A DNA stretch of 64,000 nucleotides from Neobacillus niacini (GCF_019749295.1 NZ_JACWFG010000005.1:124001-188000), one strand, 5' to 3'. Counted from the first letter of the stretch, positions 7,500 through 16,705 are shown. The notes: a model not told the origin generated them from the letters alone. A program made the numbers and translations.

Positions 7500-9965
7500 C
7501 TATTCAAGGAGAAAATTCGCACCAGCTGTATTTGATTGGCCTTTGTATGTTGCATAAGTGTAGACATTATAGTAATTTCCTGCAGGAAGCTTATAGCTAT
7601 TTGGGACACCATTAGCTCCGACAGCAATTTTTCCATCCCAAGCAAACGTAGAATAACCTGCTGCAACATTCTCGTAAGTGGCAATGTCACCTAAGTACGC
7701 AAGTGGTGCTCCTTCTGCATTTGAGAGATAGACGAACAGTTCAACTGATTCAGCCCCGCCTGGGAACAATCCTTCAATCTCAAATTGACCATCGCCAAGT
7801 TGATTTACACCAACATATTCAGCACGTGGATAATCAGGCTCTTGGATGAACAAAATAGTTGGCACATTAAGGGTTGATTTTCCATCACTGATTGTAATGG
7901 AACCTTCATAATAGCCTTGTGCTAGTTTTCCTGCATCAACTTGAACATTCAAGTTTACCTGTTGTAACTTGCCTGCGTTTACTTTTAAGTTGCTACTAGT
8001 TGATACTTTAATTGCATCTGAGTTTTCACCCATATTCACTTTGAAACTATAAGTCTTGTTTTCTTTAGATAGATTCTTAATCGTAAATTGCTGCTTTTCA
8101 ACCTGTTTGCCTTTATTCTTTAAGAAAGTTCCGAAAGAATGGCTGCCAGGTGCAGCTAGTGTCTCTGTTGCAAGCGCGTCTAATACACGGATGCTTCCAG
8201 CACCTTGCGTGTTGTGCGGGTACACTTTACCAGTTGTTGGATTAATAACATCCTCAGCTGTATTCATTAATGCAGCTTTTATATCTTTAACATCCCAATC
8301 TGGATGAGCTTGTAAAAGCAGAGCTGCTGTACCTGCTACATGTGGTGACGCCATACTAGTTCCTTGGTATGAAGCATAACCATGTGGATCTGCAGGGTCA
8401 TGTGTTGGGACAGTACTAGTGATGTTTACACCTGGAGCTGAAACATCTGGCTTAATCATCCATGTGTTATTTACTGGTCCACGAGAAGAGAAGTCAGCCA
8501 TTGTTTCTCCAACCGTTGAATTATATTCAATATTTAGGGTTACTTTATTGTTACCCTTTTCCAATTCTGATATTAACTTATTACCATCTTCTTGGGTTGT
8601 TCTAATGGTTGGTATTGCTGTACCTGGAACCATAACAATTTCACCAGCCACATTGTTATAGATAATCGCTGCAACTGCACCGGCAGCTTGTGCTGCTAAG
8701 GCTTTGTCAACGAATGCAATCCCATTACCACGGCTGATTAATGCTACTTTTCCTTTTACATCAATATCTTTAAATTCTGCAGGGGAGCCAAAACCTACAT
8801 GAACATATTCATATTCCTGTCCATCGAGTGCTTTGATTGCCTCGTCACTAGGGAAGCCCATTACTTTTGCAGAAGGATATGAAACTCCACCTGTAGTAGT
8901 AATTGTTGAATCAAAAACATTGTAAGGCAGCTGTGTAGCACCAACAGAGATAGCATCGCGGGACGTTCCTGGTGAACCAACTGTCCAGTTAGCAGGACCG
9001 CTGTTTCCATTTGAAGTAACAGCAACTACACCCTCAGCCATTGCCCAGTCTAATGCAATGCTAGTAGCGTAATCAGGATCATTTATAGAGTTTCCTAATG
9101 ACAGGTTCATAACATCCGCACCGTCTTTAACAGCTTGTTCAATACCAGCAATTACGTTTTCAGTTGTTCCGCTGCCGCCAGGTCCTAATACTCGATAAGC
9201 AAATAACTTCGCCTCTGGAGCTACACCCTTAATTTGTCCGTTAGCTGCGACTGTACCAGAAACGTGAGTACCATGTGCTGTTTCATCGTCAGGGTTGCTT
9301 GTTCTTGGGGTTTCTTGTGGATCGCTATCATTATCTACGAAATCATATCCTTTATAGTCGCCAAAGGCATGAGCTAAATCTGGGTGAGTGTAATCAGCAC
9401 CTGTGTCAATAACAGCAACTGTTACACCTTCTCCAGTGTAGCCGGCTTCCCATGCTTCATTAGCGCCGATAAACGGGGCACTTGCAAGCATATTCGGGCT
9501 ATACTCGTCTTTAGAAAGTAGTTCGCCGTTACCTACACTTGTTACTGTGTATGTAACATCCGGATAGACCGCTTTTACTCCTGGCACAGCCAATAGAGCA
9601 GGGATCTCATTAGCAGGTAATTCTACAGCAAATCCAGAAAATACATAGTCATATTCGCGGCTTACTTTTGAGCTATTTACAGCTTTGTTAACATCGGCCT
9701 TAACTTGATTACGCTTTTTTGATAAATTTGCTTTTGTTTGTTTTATTCCTTTATGTTTTGCTTCTACAATCGACGGTTCTTCAAGTTCAACAATTACACC
9801 AGTGCTTTTAGTTGATGAAAAATTAAAATTACCAACTAAGTTAGCAAGTCCCAACGTTGATTTACTATCGTTTACACCAACAGCTCCGACACCAGCACCC
9901 ATTGTTGATAAAATTAATAAAAATACGAGTGAAACCAGAAAAGATTTTAAATATCTTTTTGCCAT
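7500..9965 (-). CDS. vpr: Vpr-type extracellular subtilisin-like serine protease
   Basis: The start is set at ATG 9965, giving a clean signal peptide MAKRYLKSFLVSLVFLLILS; a longer GTG start at 10031 would put charged residues in front. The mature-plus-pro form is 821 residues. An inhibitor I9 prodomain spans about 55-145. The catalytic triad is D187 (AVIDTGADYTHPDL), H231 (HGTHVSGT) and S537 (GTSMASPHVAG). A protease-associated domain is inserted at about 385-475. A beta-sandwich C-terminal region follows. Length and order match B. subtilis Vpr, a minor secreted protease that can process other exported proteins. AAAGGGG lies about 12 bp before the ATG. It is adjacent to inhA, so the region encodes two large exoproteases. 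Confidence 0.88.
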   Translation of the reverse strand: MAKRYLKSFLVSLVFLLILSTMGAGVGAVGVNDSKSTLGLANLVGNFNFSSTKSTGVIVELEEPSIVEAKHKGIKQTKANLSKKRNQVKADVNKAVNSSKVSREYDYVFSGFAVELPANEIPALLAVPGVKAVYPDVTYTVTSVGNGELLSKDEYSPNMLASAPFIGANEAWEAGYTGEGVTVAVIDTGADYTHPDLAHAFGDYKGYDFVDNDSDPQETPRTSNPDDETAHGTHVSGTVAANGQIKGVAPEAKLFAYRVLGPGGSGTTENVIAGIEQAVKDGADVMNLSLGNSINDPDYATSIALDWAMAEGVVAVTSNGNSGPANWTVGSPGTSRDAISVGATQLPYNVFDSTITTTGGVSYPSAKVMGFPSDEAIKALDGQEYEYVHVGFGSPAEFKDIDVKGKVALISRGNGIAFVDKALAAQAAGAVAAIIYNNVAGEIVMVPGTAIPTIRTTQEDGNKLISELEKGNNKVTLNIEYNSTVGETMADFSSRGPVNNTWMIKPDVSAPGVNITSTVPTHDPADPHGYASYQGTSMASPHVAGTAALLLQAHPDWDVKDIKAALMNTAEDVINPTTGKVYPHNTQGAGSIRVLDALATETLAAPGSHSFGTFLKNKGKQVEKQQFTIKNLSKENKTYSFKVNMGENSDAIKVSTSSNLKVNAGKLQQVNLNVQVDAGKLAQGYYEGSITISDGKSTLNVPTILFIQEPDYPRAEYVGVNQLGDGQFEIEGLFPGGAESVELFVYLSNAEGAPLAYLGDIATYENVAAGYSTFAWDGKIAVGANGVPNSYKLPAGNYYNVYTYATYKGQSNTAGANFLLE

Positions 9966-10466
9966 GGACAGACCAAACCCCTTTTCTTTAATATTTTTTA
10001 GTGCGCGATAATTGCCCCCCCTTAATCGCACAAACGCCTAAATTTTGTAACATTATAAACATTCTGTTAATGCAAGACCTTTTCCTTGAGACCTTCTATC
10101 TATTAATTAGGGCAAATTCACTAATATTAGACAAAAATCCCCCGTACTTAAGTCTATTTGCACCACATTCAATGTTCAATCATGACGGCTTGACAGTGGT
10201 AAATACAAATTATCATTCCGATGCAGAAGAGAGGGCTAGAGTATATGGCATGCTCGAGCTTGCAAAGGTTTTGAAATATGAATTAGAAATTAAAGCTCTC
10301 CTGCTGGAGAGCTTTTTACTATGTTCAATTGGTTAAGCTTTTGGAAACACGCATGCTGTCAAACATTTTTTATCAATATTTTGTAAATTTAGAAATCAAA
10401 GCAGAATTGTTATCTAAATGTTGGAATGAAAAGAGGGGGAAATCAAATACTAATTAAAACTGATTA
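9966..10466. other. Intergenic region with a possible gene remnant
   Basis: About 500 bp between the divergent vpr and membrane-protein genes. Between about 10180 and 10290 one plus-strand frame reads like protein (TVVNTNYHSDAEERARVYGM and so on), then runs into a terminator hairpin. There is no ribosome binding site or conserved start, and the frame has no plausible N-terminal part. It may be the 3' remnant of a decayed gene. I do not recognise the family. Confidence 0.3.
10292..10317 (+). terminator. Orphan rho-independent terminator
   Basis: A 9-bp stem AAAGCTCTC/GAGAGCTTT is followed by TTTT. No intact gene lies upstream on this strand, which supports the idea of a decayed gene before it. 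Confidence 0.7.
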
Positions 10467-11357
10467 ATGAAATGGGTTATGTTTATGAAGAATCCAAAAC
10501 GAAATAATAAAATACCTTTTATAGCTTTGTTTCTTATCCACTCTGGACTGCTTGGATACACGTTCTATAAAAGTAAAAACAAAAAGCAATTATTTACTCT
10601 TTTAATGTCAAATATCGGTTTTGCTTATTTACTGGAGTTTTTTGTATTGAATCTTCTTAAAGCTTATAAGTATAAACCGAAGATAATGAAAAGTAATTAT
10701 TTCGATAATATCCTTGGTGCTATTTTGTCTCAGGCCATTTTTGTTCCATTTACAGCGGTTTTCTCCACTTCCCTAAAACTAGGGTGGATCAGAAAATTTT
10801 TATTAGGTGGAATATATTTTTCACTAGTAGAACTCTTCTTTTTGAAGTTAAAAGTGTATAAACATTATTGGTGGAGGACTAAGTACACCTTAATCTTGAT
10901 TCCTTTATATTTCAAAATCAGTGATTGGTGGAGTATTTTCTTAAGTAGAAAAAATCCCATTATTCGCTTTATTTCACTTTTCCTTATGATAATGGTAACG
11001 GAAGCCAATTTATTATTTGTATTTGCTTCTGCTCGGAAGATTCGCTTTGGGCTTGGTAAGCATCACTCATGGACGGAACATTTTATCATTGTCCCTATAT
11101 ATGCAATTTCGATTTCTATCTTTTCAACTTTGTCATTATTAAAGCAGAATAATTGGGGGTCTAAAATAAGAATTCTGGTAATTTCTATGGTAATAGACCA
11201 GATTTTTAAAAAGCGAAAAATCGTAAAGGAAAAATTCAAAGTGGCAGATTATTATACGGTCAGAATCTTGGTGATACTTTTATACGGAAAATATAGAGAC
11301 TGGGTTTATGGAACGGGGAATAACGGGGAAGAAGAATTAGATTTGATTAATGAGTGA
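10467..11357 (+). CDS. Unrecognised integral membrane protein
   Basis: This is a 296-residue protein with about seven hydrophobic segments and many Lys/Arg residues in the loops. I do not recognise the family. The first 30 residues are basic (MKNPKRNNK), followed by a first helix at about 17-35. Trp- and Lys-rich loops occur in the middle (YKHYWWRTKY) and a soluble acidic tail ends the protein. The start is uncertain: ATGs at 10467, 10479 and 10485 are all possible and none has a good Shine-Dalgarno. The only purine-rich stretch (GAGGGGGAAA) is about 30 bp upstream. No neighbour suggests a role. Confidence 0.55.
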   Translation: MKWVMFMKNPKRNNKIPFIALFLIHSGLLGYTFYKSKNKKQLFTLLMSNIGFAYLLEFFVLNLLKAYKYKPKIMKSNYFDNILGAILSQAIFVPFTAVFSTSLKLGWIRKFLLGGIYFSLVELFFLKLKVYKHYWWRTKYTLILIPLYFKISDWWSIFLSRKNPIIRFISLFLMIMVTEANLLFVFASARKIRFGLGKHHSWTEHFIIVPIYAISISIFSTLSLLKQNNWGSKIRILVISMVIDQIFKKRKIVKEKFKVADYYTVRILVILLYGKYRDWVYGTGNNGEEELDLINE

Positions 11358-11365
11358 TTCTAAAC

Positions 11366-11475
11366 ATAAAAAAAACGCCTTTAGGGCGTGGGAATCCTCT
11401 TGTAATCACAGGGCAAACATGATAAAATGATTTTTGGTTCTTAAAGTTATTAGATAGAAAAATAAATTATCCCTA
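11366..11475 (-). ncRNA. Candidate small RNA antisense to the helD upstream region
   Basis: On the minus strand TTGACA (11504-11509), an 18-bp spacer and TAATAT (11480-11485) form a good sigma-A promoter. About 85 bp downstream an ACGCC/GGCGT hairpin with eight T residues (11368-11390) is an intrinsic terminator in the same direction. No minus-strand gene lies between them or before them, so a transcript of about 105 nt with no ORF is predicted. I do not recognise it as a known Bacillus small RNA. Confidence 0.4.
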
Positions 11476-11545
11476 TATTATATTAACACATCAAGATTAT
11501 AGTTGTCAAATATAAGGGACCAAAATATTTCTGGAGAGTGGTCTA

Positions 11546-13870
11546 ATGAGCGATAGCATGAATAATGACTTGCTAATGGAACAGGAACGAGTAAATACTG
11601 TTATTAACGAAATTGATAAGAAGCAGCAAAAAATTCAGCAAAGTACCGGAGGAGTCAGGTCAGATGTACTAGAGCTTCGGAAGACGTTTTGGGAAGATGT
11701 AACAGTTAATATGGATGATCCGGATGACGTTATTGAAACAGCAGCCAGTATAAAGCAGCAGGCTGAACTGTTATCAGAGCGGGAACGCACTTTCAAACAA
11801 ATGGATAAACAACTCCGAATTCTTGAGCGTTTAAGATACTCCCCGTATTTTGGGAGAATCGATTTTATGGAAACAGGCGAGAAAGACGTTGATCATGTTT
11901 ATCTAGGAATTGCTTCCCTTATGGATGAACATGATGAAAACTTTTTAATTTATGATTGGCGTGCACCTATTTCCAGTCTTTATTATGATTTTGCGCCAGG
12001 TCCTGCTTCCTATCATACAATGGACGGGAAAATAGAAGGCGAAATGGAATTGAAGAGACAATTTATCATTCGAGCTTCTGCTATTAAAGCGATGTTTGAT
12101 ACTGGGGTTACCATTGGTGATGAAATGCTCCAGGAGGTTTTAGGAAATAATGCAAATGCCCAAATGAAGAGTATTGTAGCAACAATTCAAAGAGAACAAA
12201 ATTTAATTATTCGAAATGAGAAAAGTAAACTTCTTATTGTCCAAGGTGTAGCGGGAAGTGGCAAGACATCTGCAGCCCTTCAACGTGTTGCATATTTATT
12301 ATACCGGAACCGTGAAACCCTAAAGTCTGAGAATATCATGCTGTTCTCGCCTAATCCTTTATTTAACTCCTATGTATCGACAGTTCTCCCGGAATTGGGG
12401 GAAGAGAACATGGAGCAGGCTACGTTTATGGAGTATTTAAATAATCGGATCGGAAATCAATTTAGAGTAGAGGATCCCTTTGACCAGATGGAATTTTTAC
12501 TTAATGAGGAAAATAATTCGAATTATCATACTAGAGTCAAGGGAATACGTTATAAATCAAGTTTACAATTTAAAAAAATCATTGATCAGTATGTCATTGA
12601 TTTATCAAGAGAAGGTCTGCAATTTAAGGATTTAACCTTTAGGGGCGAGAACTTCATATCAAAGGAAGAAATGTATGAATATTTTTATTCATTAGATAAC
12701 ACTTATACCATTCCAAATCGACTGGAAATGGTAAAGGATTGGCTGTTAAGAGAGTTGAAGAGGAGAGTCAGACAAGAACGTTCAAAAGCTTGGGTAGAGG
12801 AAGAAGTTCAATTCCTTGAAAAAGAGGATTATTTAGAGGCGTACCAAGAACTTCAAGATAAAGATCAATTTTCTGAAAAAAGCTTTGATGATTTTGAACA
12901 GGAACAAAAGTTTCTCGCTGATAAAGTAGTAAAGAATAAATTCAGACCATTATTTAATCGAGTTAAGAAGTTGAACTTTATTGATATGCAGGGGTTATAT
13001 AGCCAATTATTTAAAGCGGGTATTGATAATAAAGAAGTCCTTCTTGATGATTGGGCTCAAATTTGTTCCCAGACAATTGAGCAATTGGAAAACTATAAAA
13101 TTACTTATGAGGATGCAACCCCTTATGTCTACCTGCAGGATTTACTAAAAGGCAGGAAATCTACAACTGGCGTACGTCATATTTTTATAGATGAAGCACA
13201 GGATTATTCGCCATTTCAGTTTGCGTTAATTGAAAGGCTATTTCCTTTTAGTAAGATGACTCTGCTGGGTGATTTCAATCAAGCTATTTTTTCTGGAGCA
13301 ACAGGGTCACCGACGGTCCTATCGGATTATGAAAATCACGGAGAAGACGTGGAAAAAATTAATTTAACTAAGACCTATCGATCTACTAAGGAAATTGTGG
13401 ATTTCACCAGCTCCTTAATAGAAGGCGGCGATAAAATTGAACCCTTTAATCGCCATGGCAAAAAGCCCTCAATAAAAAAAGCTGAGCCGCATTTTCTTAA
13501 TGGGCTTATTCTGAATAAAATTAATGAGTTTTTTGAAGAAGGACATAGAACGATTGCAGTTATTTGCAGAACGGCAGCCGAAAGTAAAAATGTATATGAT
13601 GCCCTTAAAGATGAGGTTCCGCTGCATTTAATTGAGAAGGCAACAATCGCTTATGAAAAAGGCATTTTGGTAATTCCGTCCTATTTGGCAAAAGGAATCG
13701 AATTCGATGCAGTTATTCTATATGATAATTCGCAATATAGGAATGAAAGTGAACGTAAGTTGTTCTACACAGTGTGTACCCGTGCGATGCACAGGCTTCA
13801 TATGTTTGTAACCAATAATTTGAGCCCGCTCATGAAGGATGTAGCGGAAATTTTATATGAAATGGAATAA
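11546..13870 (+). CDS. helD: HelD-type RNA polymerase recycling ATPase
   Basis: This 774-residue protein is an UvrD/Rep-like superfamily 1 ATPase of the HelD family. HelD binds RNA polymerase and releases it from stalled or post-termination complexes. The N-terminal 100 residues form a long charged coiled coil that, in known HelD, enters the secondary channel. Walker A (GVAGSGKTSAAL) is at about 234-245, followed by a long insertion, then Walker B FIDEAQDYSPFQ and the SF1 motifs LGDFNQAIF and LTKTYRST. A UvrD-type C-terminal domain (YLAKGIEFDAVILYD) follows. Length agrees with B. subtilis HelD (774). CTGGAGAGTGG precedes the ATG. It is monocistronic, with a terminator after it. Confidence 0.9.
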   Translation: MSDSMNNDLLMEQERVNTVINEIDKKQQKIQQSTGGVRSDVLELRKTFWEDVTVNMDDPDDVIETAASIKQQAELLSERERTFKQMDKQLRILERLRYSPYFGRIDFMETGEKDVDHVYLGIASLMDEHDENFLIYDWRAPISSLYYDFAPGPASYHTMDGKIEGEMELKRQFIIRASAIKAMFDTGVTIGDEMLQEVLGNNANAQMKSIVATIQREQNLIIRNEKSKLLIVQGVAGSGKTSAALQRVAYLLYRNRETLKSENIMLFSPNPLFNSYVSTVLPELGEENMEQATFMEYLNNRIGNQFRVEDPFDQMEFLLNEENNSNYHTRVKGIRYKSSLQFKKIIDQYVIDLSREGLQFKDLTFRGENFISKEEMYEYFYSLDNTYTIPNRLEMVKDWLLRELKRRVRQERSKAWVEEEVQFLEKEDYLEAYQELQDKDQFSEKSFDDFEQEQKFLADKVVKNKFRPLFNRVKKLNFIDMQGLYSQLFKAGIDNKEVLLDDWAQICSQTIEQLENYKITYEDATPYVYLQDLLKGRKSTTGVRHIFIDEAQDYSPFQFALIERLFPFSKMTLLGDFNQAIFSGATGSPTVLSDYENHGEDVEKINLTKTYRSTKEIVDFTSSLIEGGDKIEPFNRHGKKPSIKKAEPHFLNGLILNKINEFFEEGHRTIAVICRTAAESKNVYDALKDEVPLHLIEKATIAYEKGILVIPSYLAKGIEFDAVILYDNSQYRNESERKLFYTVCTRAMHRLHMFVTNNLSPLMKDVAEILYEME

Positions 13871-13878
13871 AAACAAAA

Positions 13879-13905
13879 ACAGCGTCCAAAATTGGGCGCT
13901 GTTTT
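13879..13905 (+). terminator. Bidirectional terminator between helD and a small gene
   Basis: ACAGCGTCC...GGGCGCTGT forms a stable stem with a T-run on the plus side and an A-run on the other, between convergent genes. It overlaps the stop codon of the minus-strand small gene. Confidence 0.75.
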
Positions 13906-14041
13906 AGTTAGTCCGCCATTGTTTTTGAACCTGTTCATAAGCTAGACGGTAAACTTCCTCGTCGGGGGTATTTGGATTGGCTAGAACATTTGTTAAATAG
14001 TATCTTCCTTCATATGTTACTTTTACATTAATTTGAAGCAT
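13904..14041 (-). CDS. BA3454-like small stress-response protein
   Basis: This is a 45-residue protein beginning MLQINVKVTYEGRYYLTNVL and ending QVQKQWRTN. The ATG at 14041 has AAAGGTGAT six bases upstream. The pattern of a short beta-hairpin followed by an acidic helix (PDEEVYRLAYEQV) resembles the BA3454 family described in Bacillus as stress-responsive. It is cytosolic with no membrane segment. It is convergent with helD and shares that gene's terminator. The family call is from memory of short Bacillus proteins and should be treated as moderate. Confidence 0.6.
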   Translation of the reverse strand: MLQINVKVTYEGRYYLTNVLANPNTPDEEVYRLAYEQVQKQWRTN

Positions 14042-14124
14042 AATATCACCTTTCTCATTTAAATTTGTATGTCATTTAAGGTCATTGGTATAATTGTTTT
14101 ATTGTTTGAAACAGGAGGTCAATC

Positions 14125-14601
14125 ATGTCAGTGTACTTTGAAGAAATAACAAAAGAAACGCTATATATCGCGCTTGAAATAATAAATTCAAATCCAGATT
14201 ATAATGTTTTTGAGACTGGTCGTGAGCAAAGGGAGCTTGCAGAAATTGAAGTAGAGTTTTTAAACCCGAATACTACTAGTGTTTTAGTAAAGCTGGATGA
14301 TACTTATATTGGGGTTATGGATTACTTAATGCAAAATCCAAAAGATCAGTGCCCATGGCTGGGACTCTTAATGATTCATAGTGATTACCAAGGATTTGGA
14401 TTTGGTACACAGGCATATGCACTATACGAAAGTGACATGCGTAAAAGAGGTTTAAGACGTATTCGAATTGGAGTTATAAATGAAAATGTAAAGGGAAAAC
14501 AGTTTTGGGAATCATTAGGGTTTCTTTATATTAAAACAGCTTTAAGTGAAAATGGCAAGGAAATTTTCGTTTATGAAAAAAACTTCCCGAAGGAAGCTTA
14601 G
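14125..14601 (+). CDS. GNAT family N-acetyltransferase
   Basis: This is a 158-residue single-domain acetyltransferase. The acetyl-CoA binding core is visible as GLLMIHSDYQGFGFGTQAY (motif A, a variant of Q/RxxGxG/A) at about 80-98, followed by the GVINENVKGKQFWESLGF segment typical of the last strands and helix. The substrate is not predictable. ACAGGAGGTCAATC precedes the ATG. Its last codons overlap by four bases the stop of the convergent small gene. No antibiotic or peptide substrate can be inferred from neighbours. Confidence 0.8.
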   Translation: MSVYFEEITKETLYIALEIINSNPDYNVFETGREQRELAEIEVEFLNPNTTSVLVKLDDTYIGVMDYLMQNPKDQCPWLGLLMIHSDYQGFGFGTQAYALYESDMRKRGLRRIRIGVINENVKGKQFWESLGFLYIKTALSENGKEIFVYEKNFPKEA

Positions 14602-14828
14602 ACCTCAAGTAACATAAATTCCTCGGCAAATATCTGAACCTGATGTTTATCGATATTATTCTTCCTTAATGCAGATTCCGCCAAAACTAAATGGGCTTTG
14701 AATGCAGGATTTCTTTTTAAATCCCTAATGGAAACATCGCCATTCAATAATTGGATGGCTTTTTCTCGGATGTCTTGACGCTTTGAAGACTGATACAGGA
14801 GATAAGCAATACAAGTAACTTTATCCAC
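14598..14828 (-). CDS. Hypothetical 76-residue protein
   Basis: This small, mostly helical soluble protein starts at GTG 14828; an in-frame stop lies three codons upstream. GAGGA is about 10 bp before the start. The sequence (IREKAIQLLNGDVSIRDLKR) is rich in Leu, Lys and Asp, and I do not recognise it. It converges on the GNAT gene with a four-base overlap. It lies just upstream of, and divergent from, the asnS promoter. Confidence 0.5.
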   Translation of the reverse strand: MDKVTCIAYLLYQSSKRQDIREKAIQLLNGDVSIRDLKRNPAFKAHLVLAESALRKNNIDKHQVQIFAEEFMLLEV

Positions 14829-14954
14829 AAATCAACACTCCTCATATTAAAATCAAGAATCGAACATTTACAAATATTATTCGACTGTTGGTTTTAAAAA
14901 TCCTGCAAATATTCTGAAAAATAAGGACTAAATTGCAGGAAAATTTGTTGAATA

Positions 14955-14983
14955 TTGCTTATTTGTTGGGAGTTTTATATAAT
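14955..14983 (+). promoter_or_regulatory. asnS promoter (sigma A)
   Basis: TTGCTT (14955-14960), a 17-bp spacer and TATAAT (14978-14983) predict a start near 14990 and a leader of about 95 nt before the asnS ATG. Confidence 0.65.
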
Positions 14984-15012
14984 ATTGAAGGGATTAAAGA
15001 TAGTAAGATACA

Positions 15013-15039
15013 ATGGAAAATAACCCTTACGTCCCATAG
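15013..15039 (+). CDS. Putative asnS leader peptide with tandem Asn codons
   Basis: ATG-GAA-AAT-AAC-CCT-TAC-GTC-CCA-TAG encodes the octapeptide MENNPYVP. The two adjacent Asn codons (15019-15024) end exactly where the 5' arm of the leader terminator begins (15025). A ribosome waiting for Asn-tRNA there would cover the 5' arm and favour readthrough into asnS. The weak point is the ribosome binding site: only AAGAT is close, and AAGGG lies about 20 bp upstream. I infer function from the codon-hairpin arrangement. Confidence 0.4.
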   Translation: MENNPYVP

Positions 15040-15060
15040 ACGTGAGGATTTTTATTTTTT
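15025..15060 (+). terminator. Leader terminator / attenuator of asnS
   Basis: A 9-bp stem (15025-15033 with 15039-15047, one G-U pair) and a T-rich tail lie between the asnS promoter and its start codon. No T-box consensus (AGGGTGGNACCGCG) is present, so the control would not be by the usual tRNA-sensing leader. Confidence 0.65.
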
Positions 15061-15086
15061 CATAAAAAGTTGGAGGTTGCATTTAA

Positions 15087-16478
15087 ATGAAACAAGCCCT
15101 AATTAAGGATTTGTACAGAAATACTGAAAGTTACATAGAACAGAAGGTTCAATTATCAGGCTGGATTCGCACAATTCGAGATTCCAAAACCTTTGGTTTC
15201 ATTGAATTGAATGATGGCAGCTTCTTTAAAGGTGTTCAAATCGTATTTGATGAGCAATTGGAGAATTTCAAAGAAATCGCTAAACTTCCAATTAGTTCTT
15301 CTATTAAAGTTGAAGGAGATTTCATTCATACACCACAAGCTAAACAGCCGTTTGAAATCAAAGCTACGGAAATATCCATTGAAGGACTTTCAAATAGTGA
15401 CTATCCTTTACAAAAGAAAAAACATTCATTTGAATACTTAAGAACCATTTCTCACTTAAGACCACGTACTAACACTTTTTCTGCTGTGTTTCGTGTTAGA
15501 TCGTTAGCTTCTTATGCAATTCATAAATTCTTTCAAGATAAAGGATTTGTCTATGTACATTCACCAATTATCACAGGAAGTGATACAGAAGGTGCAGGTG
15601 AAATGTTCCGTGTTACTACATTAGATATGGATAATCCTCCGAAAAATGAAGAGGGAAAAACAGACCTAACAAAGGATTTCTTTAACAAAGAAACGAATTT
15701 GACTGTAAGCGGCCAATTATCTGCAGAGGCTTTTGCGTTAGCCTTCCGCAATGTTTATACATTCGGTCCTACCTTTAGAGCTGAAAATTCTAATACAGCA
15801 AGACATGCAGCAGAATTCTGGATGATTGAACCGGAATTAGCATTTGCAGAGCTTCCAGATATCATGGACCTTGCTGAAGAAATGGTTAAATATGTGATTG
15901 GCTATGTGATGGAACAAGCTCCAGAGGAGATGAATTTCTTTAATAGCTTTATTGAAAAAGGTTTATTAGAACGCCTGAATAATGCTCATACATCAAATTT
16001 TGGACGTGTGACTTATACAGAAGCCATTAATATTTTAATCGAATCAGGCGAAACCTTTGCCTACCCAGTTGAATGGGGACTTGACCTGCAAACTGAGCAT
16101 GAGCGCTATTTATGCGAAAAAGTATTCAAAAAACCTGTGTTTGTAACGGATTACCCGAAGGAAATTAAAGCCTTTTATATGAGATTAAATGAAGATAATA
16201 AAACAGTAGCAGCAACTGATTTACTTGTTCCAGGAATTGGAGAGTTAATTGGCGGAAGCCAGCGTGAAGAGCGTGAGGATATTCTTGCGGGTAAAATTAA
16301 TGAACTTGGTATGAATGAAGAGGATTATTGGTGGTACCTTGAGCTTAGGAAATATGGCGGAACAAAACACTCAGGCTACGGTTTGGGCTTCGAACGTTTA
16401 ATTATGTACCTTACTGGAATGTCAAACATTCGCGACGTCATTCCTTTCCCAAGAACAACAGGTAACGCTGAATTTTAA
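15087..16478 (+). CDS. asnS: Asparaginyl-tRNA synthetase
   Basis: This is a 463-residue class IIb aminoacyl-tRNA synthetase that charges tRNA-Asn. An OB-fold anticodon-binding domain covers about 1-110 ([20 protein letters not shown]). Class II motif 2 is [20 protein letters not shown] and motif 3 is [15 protein letters not shown] near the C terminus. The length and an insertion near residues 180-200 ([15 protein letters not shown]) match the longer E. coli-type AsnRS and not the roughly 430-residue B. subtilis form. AAAGTTGGAGGTTGC precedes the ATG. A leader with a possible Asn-rich peptide and a terminator suggests control by asparagine supply. Confidence 0.93.
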   Translation: MKQALIKDLYRNTESYIEQKVQLSGWIRTIRDSKTFGFIELNDGSFFKGVQIVFDEQLENFKEIAKLPISSSIKVEGDFIHTPQAKQPFEIKATEISIEGLSNSDYPLQKKKHSFEYLRTISHLRPRTNTFSAVFRVRSLASYAIHKFFQDKGFVYVHSPIITGSDTEGAGEMFRVTTLDMDNPPKNEEGKTDLTKDFFNKETNLTVSGQLSAEAFALAFRNVYTFGPTFRAENSNTARHAAEFWMIEPELAFAELPDIMDLAEEMVKYVIGYVMEQAPEEMNFFNSFIEKGLLERLNNAHTSNFGRVTYTEAINILIESGETFAYPVEWGLDLQTEHERYLCEKVFKKPVFVTDYPKEIKAFYMRLNEDNKTVAATDLLVPGIGELIGGSQREEREDILAGKINELGMNEEDYWWYLELRKYGGTKHSGYGLGFERLIMYLTGMSNIRDVIPFPRTTGNAEF

Positions 16479-16494
16479 TATTAGATAATAAAAG

Positions 16495-16523
16495 AAGACC
16501 AATCCTTTGGATTTGGTCTTTTT
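16495..16523 (+). terminator. asnS terminator
   Basis: An AGACCAATCC...GGATTTGGTCT hairpin followed by a T-run lies just after the asnS stop. Confidence 0.75.
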
Positions 16524-16531
16524 TCATTCAT

Positions 16532-16705
16532 TTATTGGGTTTGAAATTCTTCTTCGAAAAAAAATGTACCAGGATGCTCCTTCACAATGTAAGAATATCT
16601 TTTCATATTTTTTACATATTGCCATTTTAAAATCGTAACTTCCTCGCCAGTGTCCTTTAGTTTCACAGTTTGCCCGCTATTGAACCTGTTATTTGAGTTT
16701 CTCAA
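16532..16705 (-). CDS. Hypothetical small SH3/KOW-like protein
   Basis: The start is placed at TTG 16705 because AAGGGGTG lies six bases upstream; an ATG at 16726 would be embedded next to that site. The 57-residue product begins MRNSNNRFNSGQTVKLKDTG. The GQTVKLKDTGEEVTILKW pattern looks like a small SH3 or KOW barrel, as found in nucleic-acid-binding or regulatory peptides. It contains many basic and aromatic residues and no signal peptide. I do not recognise the family. It converges on asnS and shares the terminator region. Confidence 0.5.
   Translation of the reverse strand: MRNSNNRFNSGQTVKLKDTGEEVTILKWQYVKNMKRYSYIVKEHPGTFFFEEEFQTQ

Noticed and set aside
10001..10336. 111-codon plus-strand ORF
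   Set aside because: It begins inside the vpr leader, has no ribosome binding site and an implausible N terminus; only its last part looks coding-like.
11546..13870. Helicase of an anti-phage defence system
   Set aside because: Length and motifs match the housekeeping RNA polymerase partner HelD, and no nuclease or defence gene accompanies it.
14829..15086. T-box riboswitch before asnS
   Set aside because: The space is large enough, but the conserved T-box sequence AGGGTGGNACCGCG is absent and only one short hairpin is present.
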